A DNA stretch of 64,000 nt from Actinoplanes siamensis (GTDB taxonomy: Bacteria > Actinomycetota > Actinomycetes > Mycobacteriales > Micromonosporaceae): assembly GCF_016862395.1 (NCBI RefSeq), contig NZ_BOMW01000064.1:1-64000 (forward strand), written 5' to 3'. Made by a program: the position numbers and the translations under genes. The notes below the pieces were generated by a model. It saw only the letters and a program-made list of their open reading frames with translations, was not told the DNA's origin and did not search any database. Below are positions 35,075-42,920 of this stretch, piece after piece; position 1 is the first letter of the stretch; each line of letters starts with the position of its first letter.

Positions 35075-35250
35075 CGTGCGCGGTCGTACAGCCAGTCGGT
35101 GATCGCCGCGAACGACGACGCGCCGGCCATGACCGCGCGGACCGCGACGGCAAGGACCGCGGACCGTGGGTAACGGGTTCCCCGCGGGTCACGCGGGTCG
35201 GTCGCCCGCACCTTGCGGTGACCACGGGCCGGATCGTGTTGGTCGCGGGC
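35075..35250 (-). mobile_element. ISAs1-family transposase N-terminal fragment
   Basis: Read on the minus strand, this encodes RKVRATDPRDPRGTRYP, AVLAVAVRAVMAGASSFAAI and TDWLYD, the N-terminal signature of ISAs1-type transposases. No catalytic part follows, as the frame runs into the MFS tail. It is a dead scrap marking an old insertion between module B and the LysR/MFS pair. Confidence 0.7.
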
Positions 35251-35260
35251 TGAGCCGCCG

Positions 35261-36172
35261 CTACGCTGCGTGGCCGGCTGGAGCCTCGATCACTGACCGC
35301 GCCGTGCGCAGAAACGCGGTCAGCGTCGGATTCGACTCCCCACGGCGCAGCCAGGTCATCGTCACCTTGGTCTGCGCGTCGGCGTCGACCAAGGGGATCG
35401 CTGCCACGTGACTACGGTCGAGGTGCCTGCGGATGGCGATCTCGGGCAGCAGGGCGGCGCCCATGCCCGACGCCACGCAGCTGCACAGCGCGGCCAGGCT
35501 GGTCATCTCAGCAACCACCTTGGGCCGGTCAGCGCCGAGCGGCGCGACCGACCGGTCGAACATCTCACGGAACCCGCAGCCCTGCTCGGTGGCCAGGAAC
35601 TCCTCGCCCGCGAGATCCATCATGCGCAGTGTCGGTGACCCGGCCAGCCGGTGACCAACCGGGGTGACGATCATCAACCGGTCCCGTTCCAAAGTCTCGG
35701 ATCCGAGTGTCTCGTCAGCGGGCGGATCGCCGAAGGTAAGGCTGATGTCGATCTCACCCCGGCTGACCGCGCCGTACAGCTCGCCACGGTTGCCCTCGCG
35801 AACCGCGACCCGCACCTTGGGCCGGCGTGAGCGATAGGTACTGAGCATCGTGGGCAGCCGATGGGCGCACAGCGTCTCCAGGGCGCCGACCGTCAGTACC
35901 CCGCTGGGCTCGTCGAGTTGGTCGGGCACCACGGTGCGAGCCTCCTCCACCAGCAGCAACACCTTCTCGGCGTACCCGACCAGGCGCTCACCGGCCGGCG
36001 TCAGCCGCAGCCGCCGGCCGGAGCGGTCGAACAACTGCGCGCCCAGCTCGGACTCCAGAGCTTGGACCTGCTCGGTGATGCTGGACTGGGCGTAGTGAAG
36101 GTCCGCCGCCGCCCGGGTGAAGTTCAACGTACGGGCGACAGCCCGGAACGCGCGGAGATGACGAAGTTCCAT
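35261..36172 (-). CDS. LysR-family transcriptional regulator
   Basis: 303 residues, the standard length. The N-terminal HTH is MELRHLRAFRAVARTLNFTR, AAADLHYAQSSITEQVQALE and LGAQLFDRSGRRLRLT. The periplasmic-binding-like effector domain follows (LTVGALETLCAHRLPTML, EIDISLTFGDPP). It is divergent from an MFS gene across an 83-nt gap that carries two LysR boxes, so it very likely controls that transporter and itself. Confidence 0.93.
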   Translation of the reverse strand: MELRHLRAFRAVARTLNFTRAAADLHYAQSSITEQVQALESELGAQLFDRSGRRLRLTPAGERLVGYAEKVLLLVEEARTVVPDQLDEPSGVLTVGALETLCAHRLPTMLSTYRSRRPKVRVAVREGNRGELYGAVSRGEIDISLTFGDPPADETLGSETLERDRLMIVTPVGHRLAGSPTLRMMDLAGEEFLATEQGCGFREMFDRSVAPLGADRPKVVAEMTSLAALCSCVASGMGAALLPEIAIRRHLDRSHVAAIPLVDADAQTKVTMTWLRRGESNPTLTAFLRTARSVIEAPAGHAA

Positions 36173-36186
36173 CGGGCGAGGCTCCT

Positions 36187-36244
36187 ATCGGTCAGGCCGA
36201 TGGAAATCATCGTAACTGCCGACTTTGGAATCGGCCTGACCGAT
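36187..36244. promoter_or_regulatory. Paired LysR boxes between lysR and the MFS gene
   Basis: ATCGGTCAGGCCGAT (36187-36201) and ATCGGCCTGACCGAT (36230-36244) are perfect 15-bp inverted copies 28 bp apart. Each is itself an interrupted palindrome, ATCGG-N5-CCGAT, fitting the T-N11-A LysR consensus. The centre-to-centre distance of 43 bp is about four helical turns. One probably acts as recognition site and the other as activation site. Confidence 0.82.
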
Positions 36245-36255
36245 GTCAGGGTGAA

Positions 36256-37719
36256 GTGACTGATAGGCCCCAACTCGGAAAAGTGGTATCACCTATGGCC
36301 AAGCCTGTCACGGCGTCTGCCGCGGGCAAGCCGGTCGGCGCTTCCGTACCGGGCCGGCCCCGGGATGCCGGTCTCTTGCTGCCAGGTCTTTCGCTCGGCT
36401 ATTTCGTGGTCATGCTGGACACGACCATCGTCACTGTCGCGCTTCCGGCGATCGGCAAGGACCTCGCCGGCGGACTCAGCTCGCTGCAGTGGGTGTCCAA
36501 CGCCTACACGGTCACGTTCGCGGCTCTGCTGTTGACCGCCGGCGTGCTGACCGACCGGTTCGGCGGCCGCCGGGTGTTTCTCGTCGGACTGTGGGCGTTC
36601 GCCGCTCTCTCTGCCGTGTGCGCGGTGGCCGGCTCGATGCCGATCCTGATCGGACTCCGGGCGCTGCTCGGCGTAGCCGGTGCGCTGCTGGTACCGAGCT
36701 CGCTGGCGCTGATCGCCAGCAGCTGCGCCGATCCTCAGGCACGGGCCAAGGCGCTCGGCGTGTGGGCCGCGCTCAGCGGATCCGGTCTGGTGGCCGGCCC
36801 GGTGGTGGGTGGTCTGCTCGCCGATGCGTTCGGCTGGCAGTCGATCTTCCTGGTGGCGGTGCCGATCTCACTGATCAGCGTCGTGACCGTGACACGCTCG
36901 TCGGTGCACACGCCGGTCAAGGCCGGCCGCCGGGTAGACCTCACCGGACAAATCGCGGCAGTGCTCGGTCTCGCCGCCCTGACCTATGGCCTGATCGGGA
37001 GCGGACCGGCCGGCTGGATGTCGCCGCAGGTTCTCGCTGCGCTGGCAGTATCGCTCGTGGCCGCGGTCGTGTTCGTGATGGCCGAGCGGCGACCCGAGAA
37101 GGACCGCCACGCCGCGATGCTACCGGCGCGAATGTTCAGCAGCCGTACGTTCTCAGCGGGTCTGCTGGCCGGAGCCCTGGTGAACTTCGGCCTCTCCGGG
37201 GTGCTGTTCGTGCTCTCCCTCTACTTTCAGGAGGCGCACGGCTACTCCGCCTCGGTCGCCGGGGCTGCATTCCTGCCCCTGACCATCCCGACCGCGTTCA
37301 ACCCGATCTTCACGGGCCGTATCGTGGCCCGGGTGGGCGCCCGTGTCCCGGCGACGGTCGGCTTCCTGATGATGGCCTTCGGCACCGCCGTTCAGGCGGT
37401 GTTCGGCGGCACCTCGGCGTTGGACGTGACTCTCTGCATGATCGGTCTGCTGCTGCTCGGCTTCGGCGTTTCATTCGCGATCCCGTCGCTGGTCACCGCG
37501 GTGGTCGGGGCCGCGCCGAAGGATCTGGTGGGCATCGCGTCCGGTGCCCTGAACTCGGTCCGGCAGACCGGCGCCGTTCTTGGTGTGGCTGTCCTCGGGG
37601 CGGTCATGGCGGCGGGTACGTCGACGGCATCCGGCGCTCGGGTGGCGCTGGTGGTGGCAGCGGTGGTGCTGGCGATCGGTGCGGCCGTGGTGGCCGTGTT
37701 CGTCGGACGCCGGAACTGA
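36256..37719 (+). CDS. 14-span MFS drug transporter (EmrB/QacA type)
   Basis: 487 residues from a GTG at 36256, which has AGGGTGA closely upstream. An ATG at 36295 is a weaker alternative. The DHA2 motifs are clear: GYFVVMLDTTIVTVALPAIG in the first span, LQWVSNAYTVTFAALLLTAG, LTDRFGGRRVFLVG (motif A) and the antiporter motif GSGLVAGPVVGGLL. It exports drugs or metabolites by proton antiport. It is controlled by the divergent LysR regulator and may serve modules B or C or a general resistance role. Confidence 0.92.
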   Translation: MTDRPQLGKVVSPMAKPVTASAAGKPVGASVPGRPRDAGLLLPGLSLGYFVVMLDTTIVTVALPAIGKDLAGGLSSLQWVSNAYTVTFAALLLTAGVLTDRFGGRRVFLVGLWAFAALSAVCAVAGSMPILIGLRALLGVAGALLVPSSLALIASSCADPQARAKALGVWAALSGSGLVAGPVVGGLLADAFGWQSIFLVAVPISLISVVTVTRSSVHTPVKAGRRVDLTGQIAAVLGLAALTYGLIGSGPAGWMSPQVLAALAVSLVAAVVFVMAERRPEKDRHAAMLPARMFSSRTFSAGLLAGALVNFGLSGVLFVLSLYFQEAHGYSASVAGAAFLPLTIPTAFNPIFTGRIVARVGARVPATVGFLMMAFGTAVQAVFGGTSALDVTLCMIGLLLLGFGVSFAIPSLVTAVVGAAPKDLVGIASGALNSVRQTGAVLGVAVLGAVMAAGTSTASGARVALVVAAVVLAIGAAVVAVFVGRRN

Positions 37720-37776
37720 CGCCTCCTCAGCCGGCCGCCGTCCCCCCTTGCCCGTGAGGTGGACAGCACGCCGAGA

Positions 37777-37995
37777 CCGTGGCCACGGAGATCCGGGTGC
37801 CGGCCGATCGGGACTTGGATGTGGCGGTGGGAGAGGTGGGCGAGCTGCATACCCGGGGCCCGTACACCATCCGCGGCTACTTCCGCGCCGACGACCACAA
37901 CGCCCGTGCCTTCACCGCCGACGGGTGGTACCGCACCGGTGTCCTGGTCCGATCCGGTGGCGGCGGCAATCTGATCGTCACGGGAGCGGGAGTTC
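37777..37995 (+). pseudogene. Fragment of a DhbE/EntE-type aryl-AMP ligase
   Basis: About 70 codons read [40 protein letters not shown] and RTGVLVR, the central part (core motifs A6-A7) of 2,3-dihydroxybenzoate/salicylate-AMP ligases. The invariant Asp of GDLVR is changed to Val. Nothing of the N-terminal ATP loop or the C-terminal lid domain is present. It is a remnant left directly upstream of the module C ACP. Confidence 0.75.
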
Positions 37996-38028
37996 GCGGG
38001 TGCCCACTCCGGGGTCGCCTGGGCCGTA

Positions 38029-38062
38029 CCCCTGATGCTGGTGTTGCCACCACCATCAGGGG
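38029..38062. promoter_or_regulatory. Long hairpin/palindrome upstream of the ACP gene
   Basis: CCCCTGATGCTGGTG and CACCACCATCAGGGG pair at 14 of 15 positions around a TTGC loop. It lies 110 nt before the ACP start. The inner CTGGTG-TTGC-CACCAC resembles palindromes upstream of the thioesterase and KAS III genes. It may be an operator for module C or a terminator of the decayed ligase gene. Confidence 0.5.
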
Positions 38063-38171
38063 AAGACACTTCCTCCTCCCGCGTCCAGCTCGCAGGATTG
38101 CATCCATGAAGCGCGATGGGATTCATCCGCCTTGAATTCGCATTCGGCGTTTCAGTGTCTTGGGGGAAGAT

Positions 38172-38414
38172 ATGGATACTTCGATCACCCGTCACATCGT
38201 CACGGTTCTGACGGAACTGGACGTCCCGACGGCAGACGTCACGCCGGAAACGACTTTCGAGGCCATGGAGATCGACTCGCTGCTGCTGGAGGAGTTGGCC
38301 CTGCGTCTCCAGAGGTCCTTCGGAATCGAGATCGAGATAGGTGAGCTCGTCCCCGAGCAGACCGTCGCCGAGGCGGCTGCGGTAATCGCGGCCAAGAGTG
38401 TCGCTGTGGCCTGA
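38172..38414 (+). CDS. Free-standing acyl carrier protein
   Basis: 80 residues from the ATG at 38172 after GGGGGAAG. The phosphopantetheine site is Ser36 in EAMEIDSLLLEELA. The short acidic four-helix shape, with VTPETTFEAMEIDS before and EIEIGELVPEQTVAEAA after, is a normal ACP. It opens module C and would carry the acyl chain for the KAS III, AfsA-like and thioesterase proteins further on. The aryl-AMP ligase fragment just upstream hints that an aryl-loading partner was once present. Confidence 0.92.
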   Translation: MDTSITRHIVTVLTELDVPTADVTPETTFEAMEIDSLLLEELALRLQRSFGIEIEIGELVPEQTVAEAAAVIAAKSVAVA

Positions 38415-38525
38415 CGGGTTCCGGGCGTCCCGTCCGAGCACCGTCCCAACCCCGCATTTCGCCATTCCTGGCGGCGGTCCGCGCGGGTAGATCACTTATT
38501 CACACTCCGTCGGAAGGGAACAGGA

Positions 38526-39146
38526 ATGTCCGCCACTCTGCTCATCCTCACCGAAGTTGGCGTCGCTCCCGGCAGGGTGGACGAGGTGCTGGACCGCTGG
38601 GGCGAACTGAACGAGAAGGAACCGCTGGCCGGCCGCACCCTGCTCCGCAGCACGAACGGTGACACCGTTCTCGAGATCACGCCGGTCCAGGACTACGCCG
38701 AGCTGGATGCCATGTCGGCGGGCTGGCGGAGGCTGTGGGACACCGTCTCGATGGACTTGGTCACCGACTTCCGGCGCCAGCTCCTGGAGTTCGTCGAGGC
38801 GCCCAAGGACACCGTCGATCCGCTGCCCCGGACACGGCACATCCAGCTGCGGTACATCGAGGTCAAGCCGACGGAGTACGCGGCCTACCGCGAGTGGCGC
38901 GAGAAGACCATCTTCGACGTGGTTCGCCGTGCCGAGCAGGTCACCACGTTCCTGGCGTACCACACGCTGCTGAGCACTCAGCCCGGCGTGATGTTCGTGA
39001 CGGGTTTCGACTGCGACCCGGTGGAGTACCAGAAGGTCTTCGCCTCCCCCGAGTACCAGGACATCGTCCAGCAGGCCGGCGATCGTTTCATCGTCGGAGG
39101 CGAGAGCGGTCTGTACACCCGCGTCTACCAGCGTGCCGATGCCTGA
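38526..39146 (+). CDS. 206-residue protein with probable tandem ferredoxin-like (dimeric alpha/beta barrel) halves
   Basis: Two similar halves are visible: LLILTEVGVAPGRVDEVLDRW (residues ~5-25) and HIQLRYIEVKPTEYAAYREW (~109-128). Each begins with a beta strand and then an amphipathic helix, as in ABM/ferredoxin-fold monooxygenases or polyketide cyclases. I do not recognise a named family. The ATG has AGGAA upstream and the stop overlaps the next ATG. The place between an ACP and a tautomerase suggests a ring-forming or oxygenating step on a small acyl intermediate (inference). Confidence 0.8.
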   Translation: MSATLLILTEVGVAPGRVDEVLDRWGELNEKEPLAGRTLLRSTNGDTVLEITPVQDYAELDAMSAGWRRLWDTVSMDLVTDFRRQLLEFVEAPKDTVDPLPRTRHIQLRYIEVKPTEYAAYREWREKTIFDVVRRAEQVTTFLAYHTLLSTQPGVMFVTGFDCDPVEYQKVFASPEYQDIVQQAGDRFIVGGESGLYTRVYQRADA

Positions 39147-40032
39147 GACCGCCACCGCCCCCTGGACCGCCACCCCGGGTGTCACCGAGAAGCTGGAGCT
39201 CAGCCTCACCACTCAGGGCCCGCTCTACCCGCCGAGCGAAGTCATGGACGCCGACGGCAACTTCGTCGTGGTCGGGATGGTCAACCGGGCCACCCCGGAC
39301 GGTGCGATCCGGCCGGAGTGGGGCGCGGCGATCGTCTCGCCGGACAGTCCGCTGCCGGACTTCGGCGACCTCGCTCCGTACACCGTGGTGCGGGAATTGG
39401 ACTGTGAGCCCGACGGGCCCGACAAAGACATCGTCCTTTACACGCTTCCGCTGCCCCTGCCGTGCAACAACTACCCGATGGTGTTCGCGCCGGAGCAGCT
39501 GCCGGAGGCCGGCCGGGTCAAGCGACCCAGCCACGCCTTTCACGAGGTGCCCATCCCGGACCTGCGTCCCGAGGACGGGCCGAAGCTCACCACCCCGGTG
39601 ACCTTCGGCGCCTGGATGAGGGCGAGCGGCACCCTGGAGGTCGGGGTCACCTCCGACGGCTGTCACGGGACGTTCGGCTTCACGTTCTCCCGGCTCGTCC
39701 CGAACAGCGTCTACACCGTGATGTCGCTGCGTGCCCGCGACCTTGACCCCACCGGGCCCACCCGGCCCGGCCCGCTCGGAGTGCCGAACGTCTTCGTCAC
39801 CGACGCCGACGGGAACGGCCGCTATGACGCGACGCTGCCCAATCCATTCCCGGACCCAGGACTGCCCGAGGCCAACCGGATCATCAACGTGGTCGTGCTG
39901 TGGATGAGCTACCAGCGCAGCTACGGCGGCGCTATCGGCGAGTTCGGTCTCGGCGGCGACATCCACGCGCACCTCAAGCTACGCGGCGCGTCCTTCCAGA
40001 ACCTGCGGACCACCGCCGCCCCGCGGTCCTGA
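39139..40032 (+). CDS. 297-residue protein of unknown function
   Basis: Starts at the ATG at 39139, overlapping the previous stop. A GTG at 39133 is also possible. No signal peptide or membrane span is seen. The sequence is rich in beta-prone and Pro/Asp segments (SEVMDADGNFVVVGMVNR, YTLPLPLPCNNYPMVF, FGAWMRASGTLEVGV, MSLRARDLDPTGPTRPGP, VFVTDADGNGRYDATLP). The last includes an EF-like DxDGNGxxD loop that may bind calcium. I cannot place it in a family. Tight coupling to the 206-aa protein makes a shared step likely. Confidence 0.75.
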   Translation: MPETATAPWTATPGVTEKLELSLTTQGPLYPPSEVMDADGNFVVVGMVNRATPDGAIRPEWGAAIVSPDSPLPDFGDLAPYTVVRELDCEPDGPDKDIVLYTLPLPLPCNNYPMVFAPEQLPEAGRVKRPSHAFHEVPIPDLRPEDGPKLTTPVTFGAWMRASGTLEVGVTSDGCHGTFGFTFSRLVPNSVYTVMSLRARDLDPTGPTRPGPLGVPNVFVTDADGNGRYDATLPNPFPDPGLPEANRIINVVVLWMSYQRSYGGAIGEFGLGGDIHAHLKLRGASFQNLRTTAAPRS

Positions 40033-40072
40033 CCCGCCGCACCGTAGCCGCCATTCAGCACAGGAGAAGCCC

Positions 40073-40291
40073 ATGCCTATCATCGCCGTCACCACCTGGG
40101 ACGGTCAGAGCGACGCCCAGGCGCAGGAACTCATGCAGGAGCTGACCCGAACCGTCGGACGTGTGACGGGAGCCCCCCTGGACAAGATCACCGTCTACAT
40201 CCAGGAGGTGCCGCGCAGCCGCTGGGCGGAGGGCGGCGCTCTGGGCAGCGACCCGAAGTTCCCGGAACTGAGCCGCCGGCTCTCCGAGTGA
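40073..40291 (+). CDS. 4-oxalocrotonate tautomerase-like protein
   Basis: 72 residues. Pro follows the initiator Met (MPIIAVTTWDGQSDAQAQEL), giving the catalytic N-terminal proline after Met removal. The helix QELMQELTRTVGRVTG and strand KITVYIQEVPRSRWAEGG match the 4-OT/MIF fold. It would catalyse keto-enol tautomerisation or a related proton transfer. The ribosome site is AGGAGA, and the stop overlaps the AfsA-like start (GTGA). Confidence 0.85.
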   Translation: MPIIAVTTWDGQSDAQAQELMQELTRTVGRVTGAPLDKITVYIQEVPRSRWAEGGALGSDPKFPELSRRLSE

Positions 40292-41127
40292 GGGTGTCCG
40301 CCGAGATGCCCGAGACGACCAGCCGCACCGCAGCCGAAGTCGAAGCCGGCGCCTTCCTCCTCGTGGGCGACGTCTTCGCCGCATTCGCCGAGCACGAAGG
40401 CGTCCATACGGTGTCCCAACTCGCCCGGCAGATCAGGACGGGCGCGTTCCCCCACGGCACGGACCAGGTCCGGGTAACGCTCGGGCAGGGGGTGTCCCAG
40501 TTCGACGTCCAGTTCATCCACGACACGCTTGCCCGGCACGGCCTCACGGACGTGGTCGTGATCGACGACCAGGCGCTGCGTGACCGTGCCGGGCGGCGGA
40601 TCGCGCACAAGCACCGCGCAGAGAACGTGCTGATCTCCGTGCCCCGGCGGACCGGCCCCGACTCCTTCGAGTCGGACCTGCTGGTGGACTCGGGCAACGA
40701 GGTGATGTCCGACCACCTTACCGGCCAGCACATGCAGGGCATGCTGGCCATGGAGGCCGGGCGGCAGATGTTCATCGCGGTGGCCGAGCAGCACTACCTG
40801 CCGCCGGAGGCGGTCGGCGACAGCTATTTCGTGATCGACACCTTCGCCACCCACTACCGGAACTTCCTCTTCCCGCTGCCCGCGACCATCCGGTGCAAGG
40901 TTCTCTCGCACCGTTCGCCGCACCGCACCCGTACGACGTTCGCCTGCGAAGTCGTCGTGCTCCAGGGCGGCGGCGAGGCCGCGGTGATGGAGGTCAGATT
41001 CACCGCCTTCGACACCCAGGTCGCGCATGTCAAGGAAGCCCGCGCGGCCGAGCGATCCCTCCGGGACACCGTGGCGGTACTGGCGGGGGCGCTCGAACCG
41101 AACTCGACAGAGATGCAGGTCGTGTGA
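40288..41127 (+). CDS. Divergent single-domain AfsA-type hot-dog protein
   Basis: 279 residues. The AfsA hot-dog signature appears once, at about 140-210: SDHLTGQHMQGMLAMEAGRQ and FVIDTFATHYRNFLFPLP. The N-terminal ~110 residues (FAAFAEHEGVHTVSQLARQI, QFDVQFIHDTLARHGLTDVV) do not look like a second hot-dog. Classical AfsA has two and condenses a beta-ketoacyl chain with dihydroxyacetone phosphate to start gamma-butyrolactones. The gene is coupled to the tautomerase and followed by a HAD phosphatase. A similar acyl transfer is plausible but not shown. Confidence 0.82.
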   Translation: MRVSAEMPETTSRTAAEVEAGAFLLVGDVFAAFAEHEGVHTVSQLARQIRTGAFPHGTDQVRVTLGQGVSQFDVQFIHDTLARHGLTDVVVIDDQALRDRAGRRIAHKHRAENVLISVPRRTGPDSFESDLLVDSGNEVMSDHLTGQHMQGMLAMEAGRQMFIAVAEQHYLPPEAVGDSYFVIDTFATHYRNFLFPLPATIRCKVLSHRSPHRTRTTFACEVVVLQGGGEAAVMEVRFTAFDTQVAHVKEARAAERSLRDTVAVLAGALEPNSTEMQVV

Positions 41128-41181
41128 CCGAGCCTGGTCTCCAGTGACAGACGGCGGCCGGCATCGAGAAGGGCCCTGCAC

Positions 41182-41856
41182 ATGTCAGATGTACGCCCCT
41201 ACCTGGTCTTCAGTGACGTCGACGAAACGCTGATCACCGTCAAGAGCATGTTCGACTTCCTCCGTTACCAGCTGGTGCGCCAGCACGGCGATGCCGGGGA
41301 GGTGAGGTACGAGCGGATCATGGCGATGGTCCACAACATGGCCGGTGACGGCGCCCCCCGTGCGGACATCAACCGCTTCTACTACCGCCACTACGCCGAC
41401 CAGTCGGTGGAGACGATCGGCCGGCTCGCGGAGGACTGGTTCGCCGAACGCACCGCGTCCCGCCGGGGCTTCTACATCGAGGCGACCCGGGAGGCCCTGA
41501 GCGCTCATCGCGCCGCCGGTGCGACCGTCGTCCTCGTCTCCGGCTCCTTCCCGCCGCTGCTGGAGCCTCTCGCCCGCGAGGTGGGCGCCGACGCCGTCCT
41601 GTGTACCCGCCCGATCGTCGCCGACGGCCGTTACACCGGGGAGGTCGCCACTCCGGTCATCGGTACGGGCAAGAGCACCGCCGTGCTGGGGGTGTTGGAG
41701 TCCCGTCCCGACGTCGACCCGCGCGACTGCTGGGCCTACGGCGACCACGTCTCCGACCTGCCGATGCTGGAACTCGTGGGGCACCCCGTCGCCGTGGGGG
41801 AAAACCAGGAGTTGCGACAGCGGCTGGCCGATCGCGTCCGGGGAGTCACGGCCTGA
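41182..41856 (+). CDS. HAD-IB family phosphatase (SerB-like)
   Basis: 224 residues. Motif I is FSDVDETLI (nucleophile Asp and acid/base Asp), motif II is VVLVSGSFPPLLEPLA, and motif III/IV is WAYGDHVSDLPMLELVG. The helical cap between motifs I and II is of the phosphoserine-phosphatase type. In module C it could remove the phosphate from a butenolide-phosphate-like intermediate, the step that follows AfsA in A-factor-type pathways (inference). It could equally act on an unrelated phosphoester. Confidence 0.87.
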   Translation: MSDVRPYLVFSDVDETLITVKSMFDFLRYQLVRQHGDAGEVRYERIMAMVHNMAGDGAPRADINRFYYRHYADQSVETIGRLAEDWFAERTASRRGFYIEATREALSAHRAAGATVVLVSGSFPPLLEPLAREVGADAVLCTRPIVADGRYTGEVATPVIGTGKSTAVLGVLESRPDVDPRDCWAYGDHVSDLPMLELVGHPVAVGENQELRQRLADRVRGVTA

Positions 41857-42019
41857 CGGCCGGGCACCGGTGGTGCTCGCATCATCATGATGGAAACACC
41901 TCCCCCTCGGTGCCGTGCTTCCCGAGTGATCGTACGGAACGCGGCTGAATTGAACGCCGGCAATACCCCTGTAATGCCGAAACAAGTCGTCACGGAATCA
42001 CCGAACAAAAGGAACGAAG

Positions 42020-42829
42020 ATGGCTGAATTCGACTCTCGTGGCACGTTCCAGAAGGCCGCGAACGAGTACGCGAAAATCCAGGACGCCTTCCCCGACGTG
42101 ATCTGCGAGCCGCTGCTGGCCGACATGGCGGTCAAGGAGGGCGATCGGATCCTCGATCTGCCCTGCGGGACGGGCGATTCGATCGTCAAGGCGATGCAGA
42201 TCGCGGGGCCGTCCGGGCACGCCCTGGCCATCGACATCTCGGCCTCCATGATCGAGGAGGCCAAGGAGAAGGCGGAGGCCGCCGGCGTCAAGAACGTCGA
42301 CTTCGTCGTCGAGGACATGGACAAGGCGCAGTTCGACACCGCCGCGTACGATATCGTCGTGTCGGCCAACGGGCCCTTTTTCGCCGCCGACCTCAAGACT
42401 TTCCTGGCGAAGATGTGGGACGCGGTCAAGCCCGGCGGCAAACTGGTCACGATGACCCTGGGCCGCAATTTCCTGACGCCCATCTCCGGCATCTTCCTGG
42501 ACCGGGCGCAGATCAGGACCGAGGATTTGCGCATCTCCACACCCTGGAACATCACCGAGGACATCGCCTACTTCCGGGAAGTTCTCGAAGAGGTGACCCG
42601 GGGGCAGCGCATCAACATCATCCACCGGGACGCCGTCATGGATTACCAGACGGCCGACGGAGGGTGGAATCTCCTGATGGGTACCGCGTTCAGGAACTAC
42701 ACCCTGGCGATGTCACCGGAGCACCAGGCCGAGATCGAGGCGGAGATGAAGGAGTGGATGCAGGCCAACCGCCAGTTCTCCGCGACCTGCAGCTTCAACA
42801 ACATCACCGTCGTCAAGGACAACGTCTGA
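42020..42829 (+). CDS. Class I SAM-dependent methyltransferase
   Basis: 269 residues. SAM motif I is [17 protein letters not shown] near residue 50, followed by the acidic [14 protein letters not shown] and motif [14 protein letters not shown]. The rest ([29 protein letters not shown]) is typical of UbiE/COQ5-like small-molecule methyltransferases. It lies directly upstream of the MetK/kinase/MTHFR set, which would keep it supplied with SAM. The 160 nt before it include a GCACC-GGT-GGTGC palindrome near 41866. Confidence 0.88.
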   Translation: MAEFDSRGTFQKAANEYAKIQDAFPDVICEPLLADMAVKEGDRILDLPCGTGDSIVKAMQIAGPSGHALAIDISASMIEEAKEKAEAAGVKNVDFVVEDMDKAQFDTAAYDIVVSANGPFFAADLKTFLAKMWDAVKPGGKLVTMTLGRNFLTPISGIFLDRAQIRTEDLRISTPWNITEDIAYFREVLEEVTRGQRINIIHRDAVMDYQTADGGWNLLMGTAFRNYTLAMSPEHQAEIEAEMKEWMQANRQFSATCSFNNITVVKDNV

Positions 42830-42920
42830 GGTGAAGGCATCCGGCGGCCGAGTCGCCGTGCCCGGCCGCCGCCTCCTCCGGCGTCGAGTCACCTCACCGC
42901 CTCCCCTCCTGGAGAACGCC

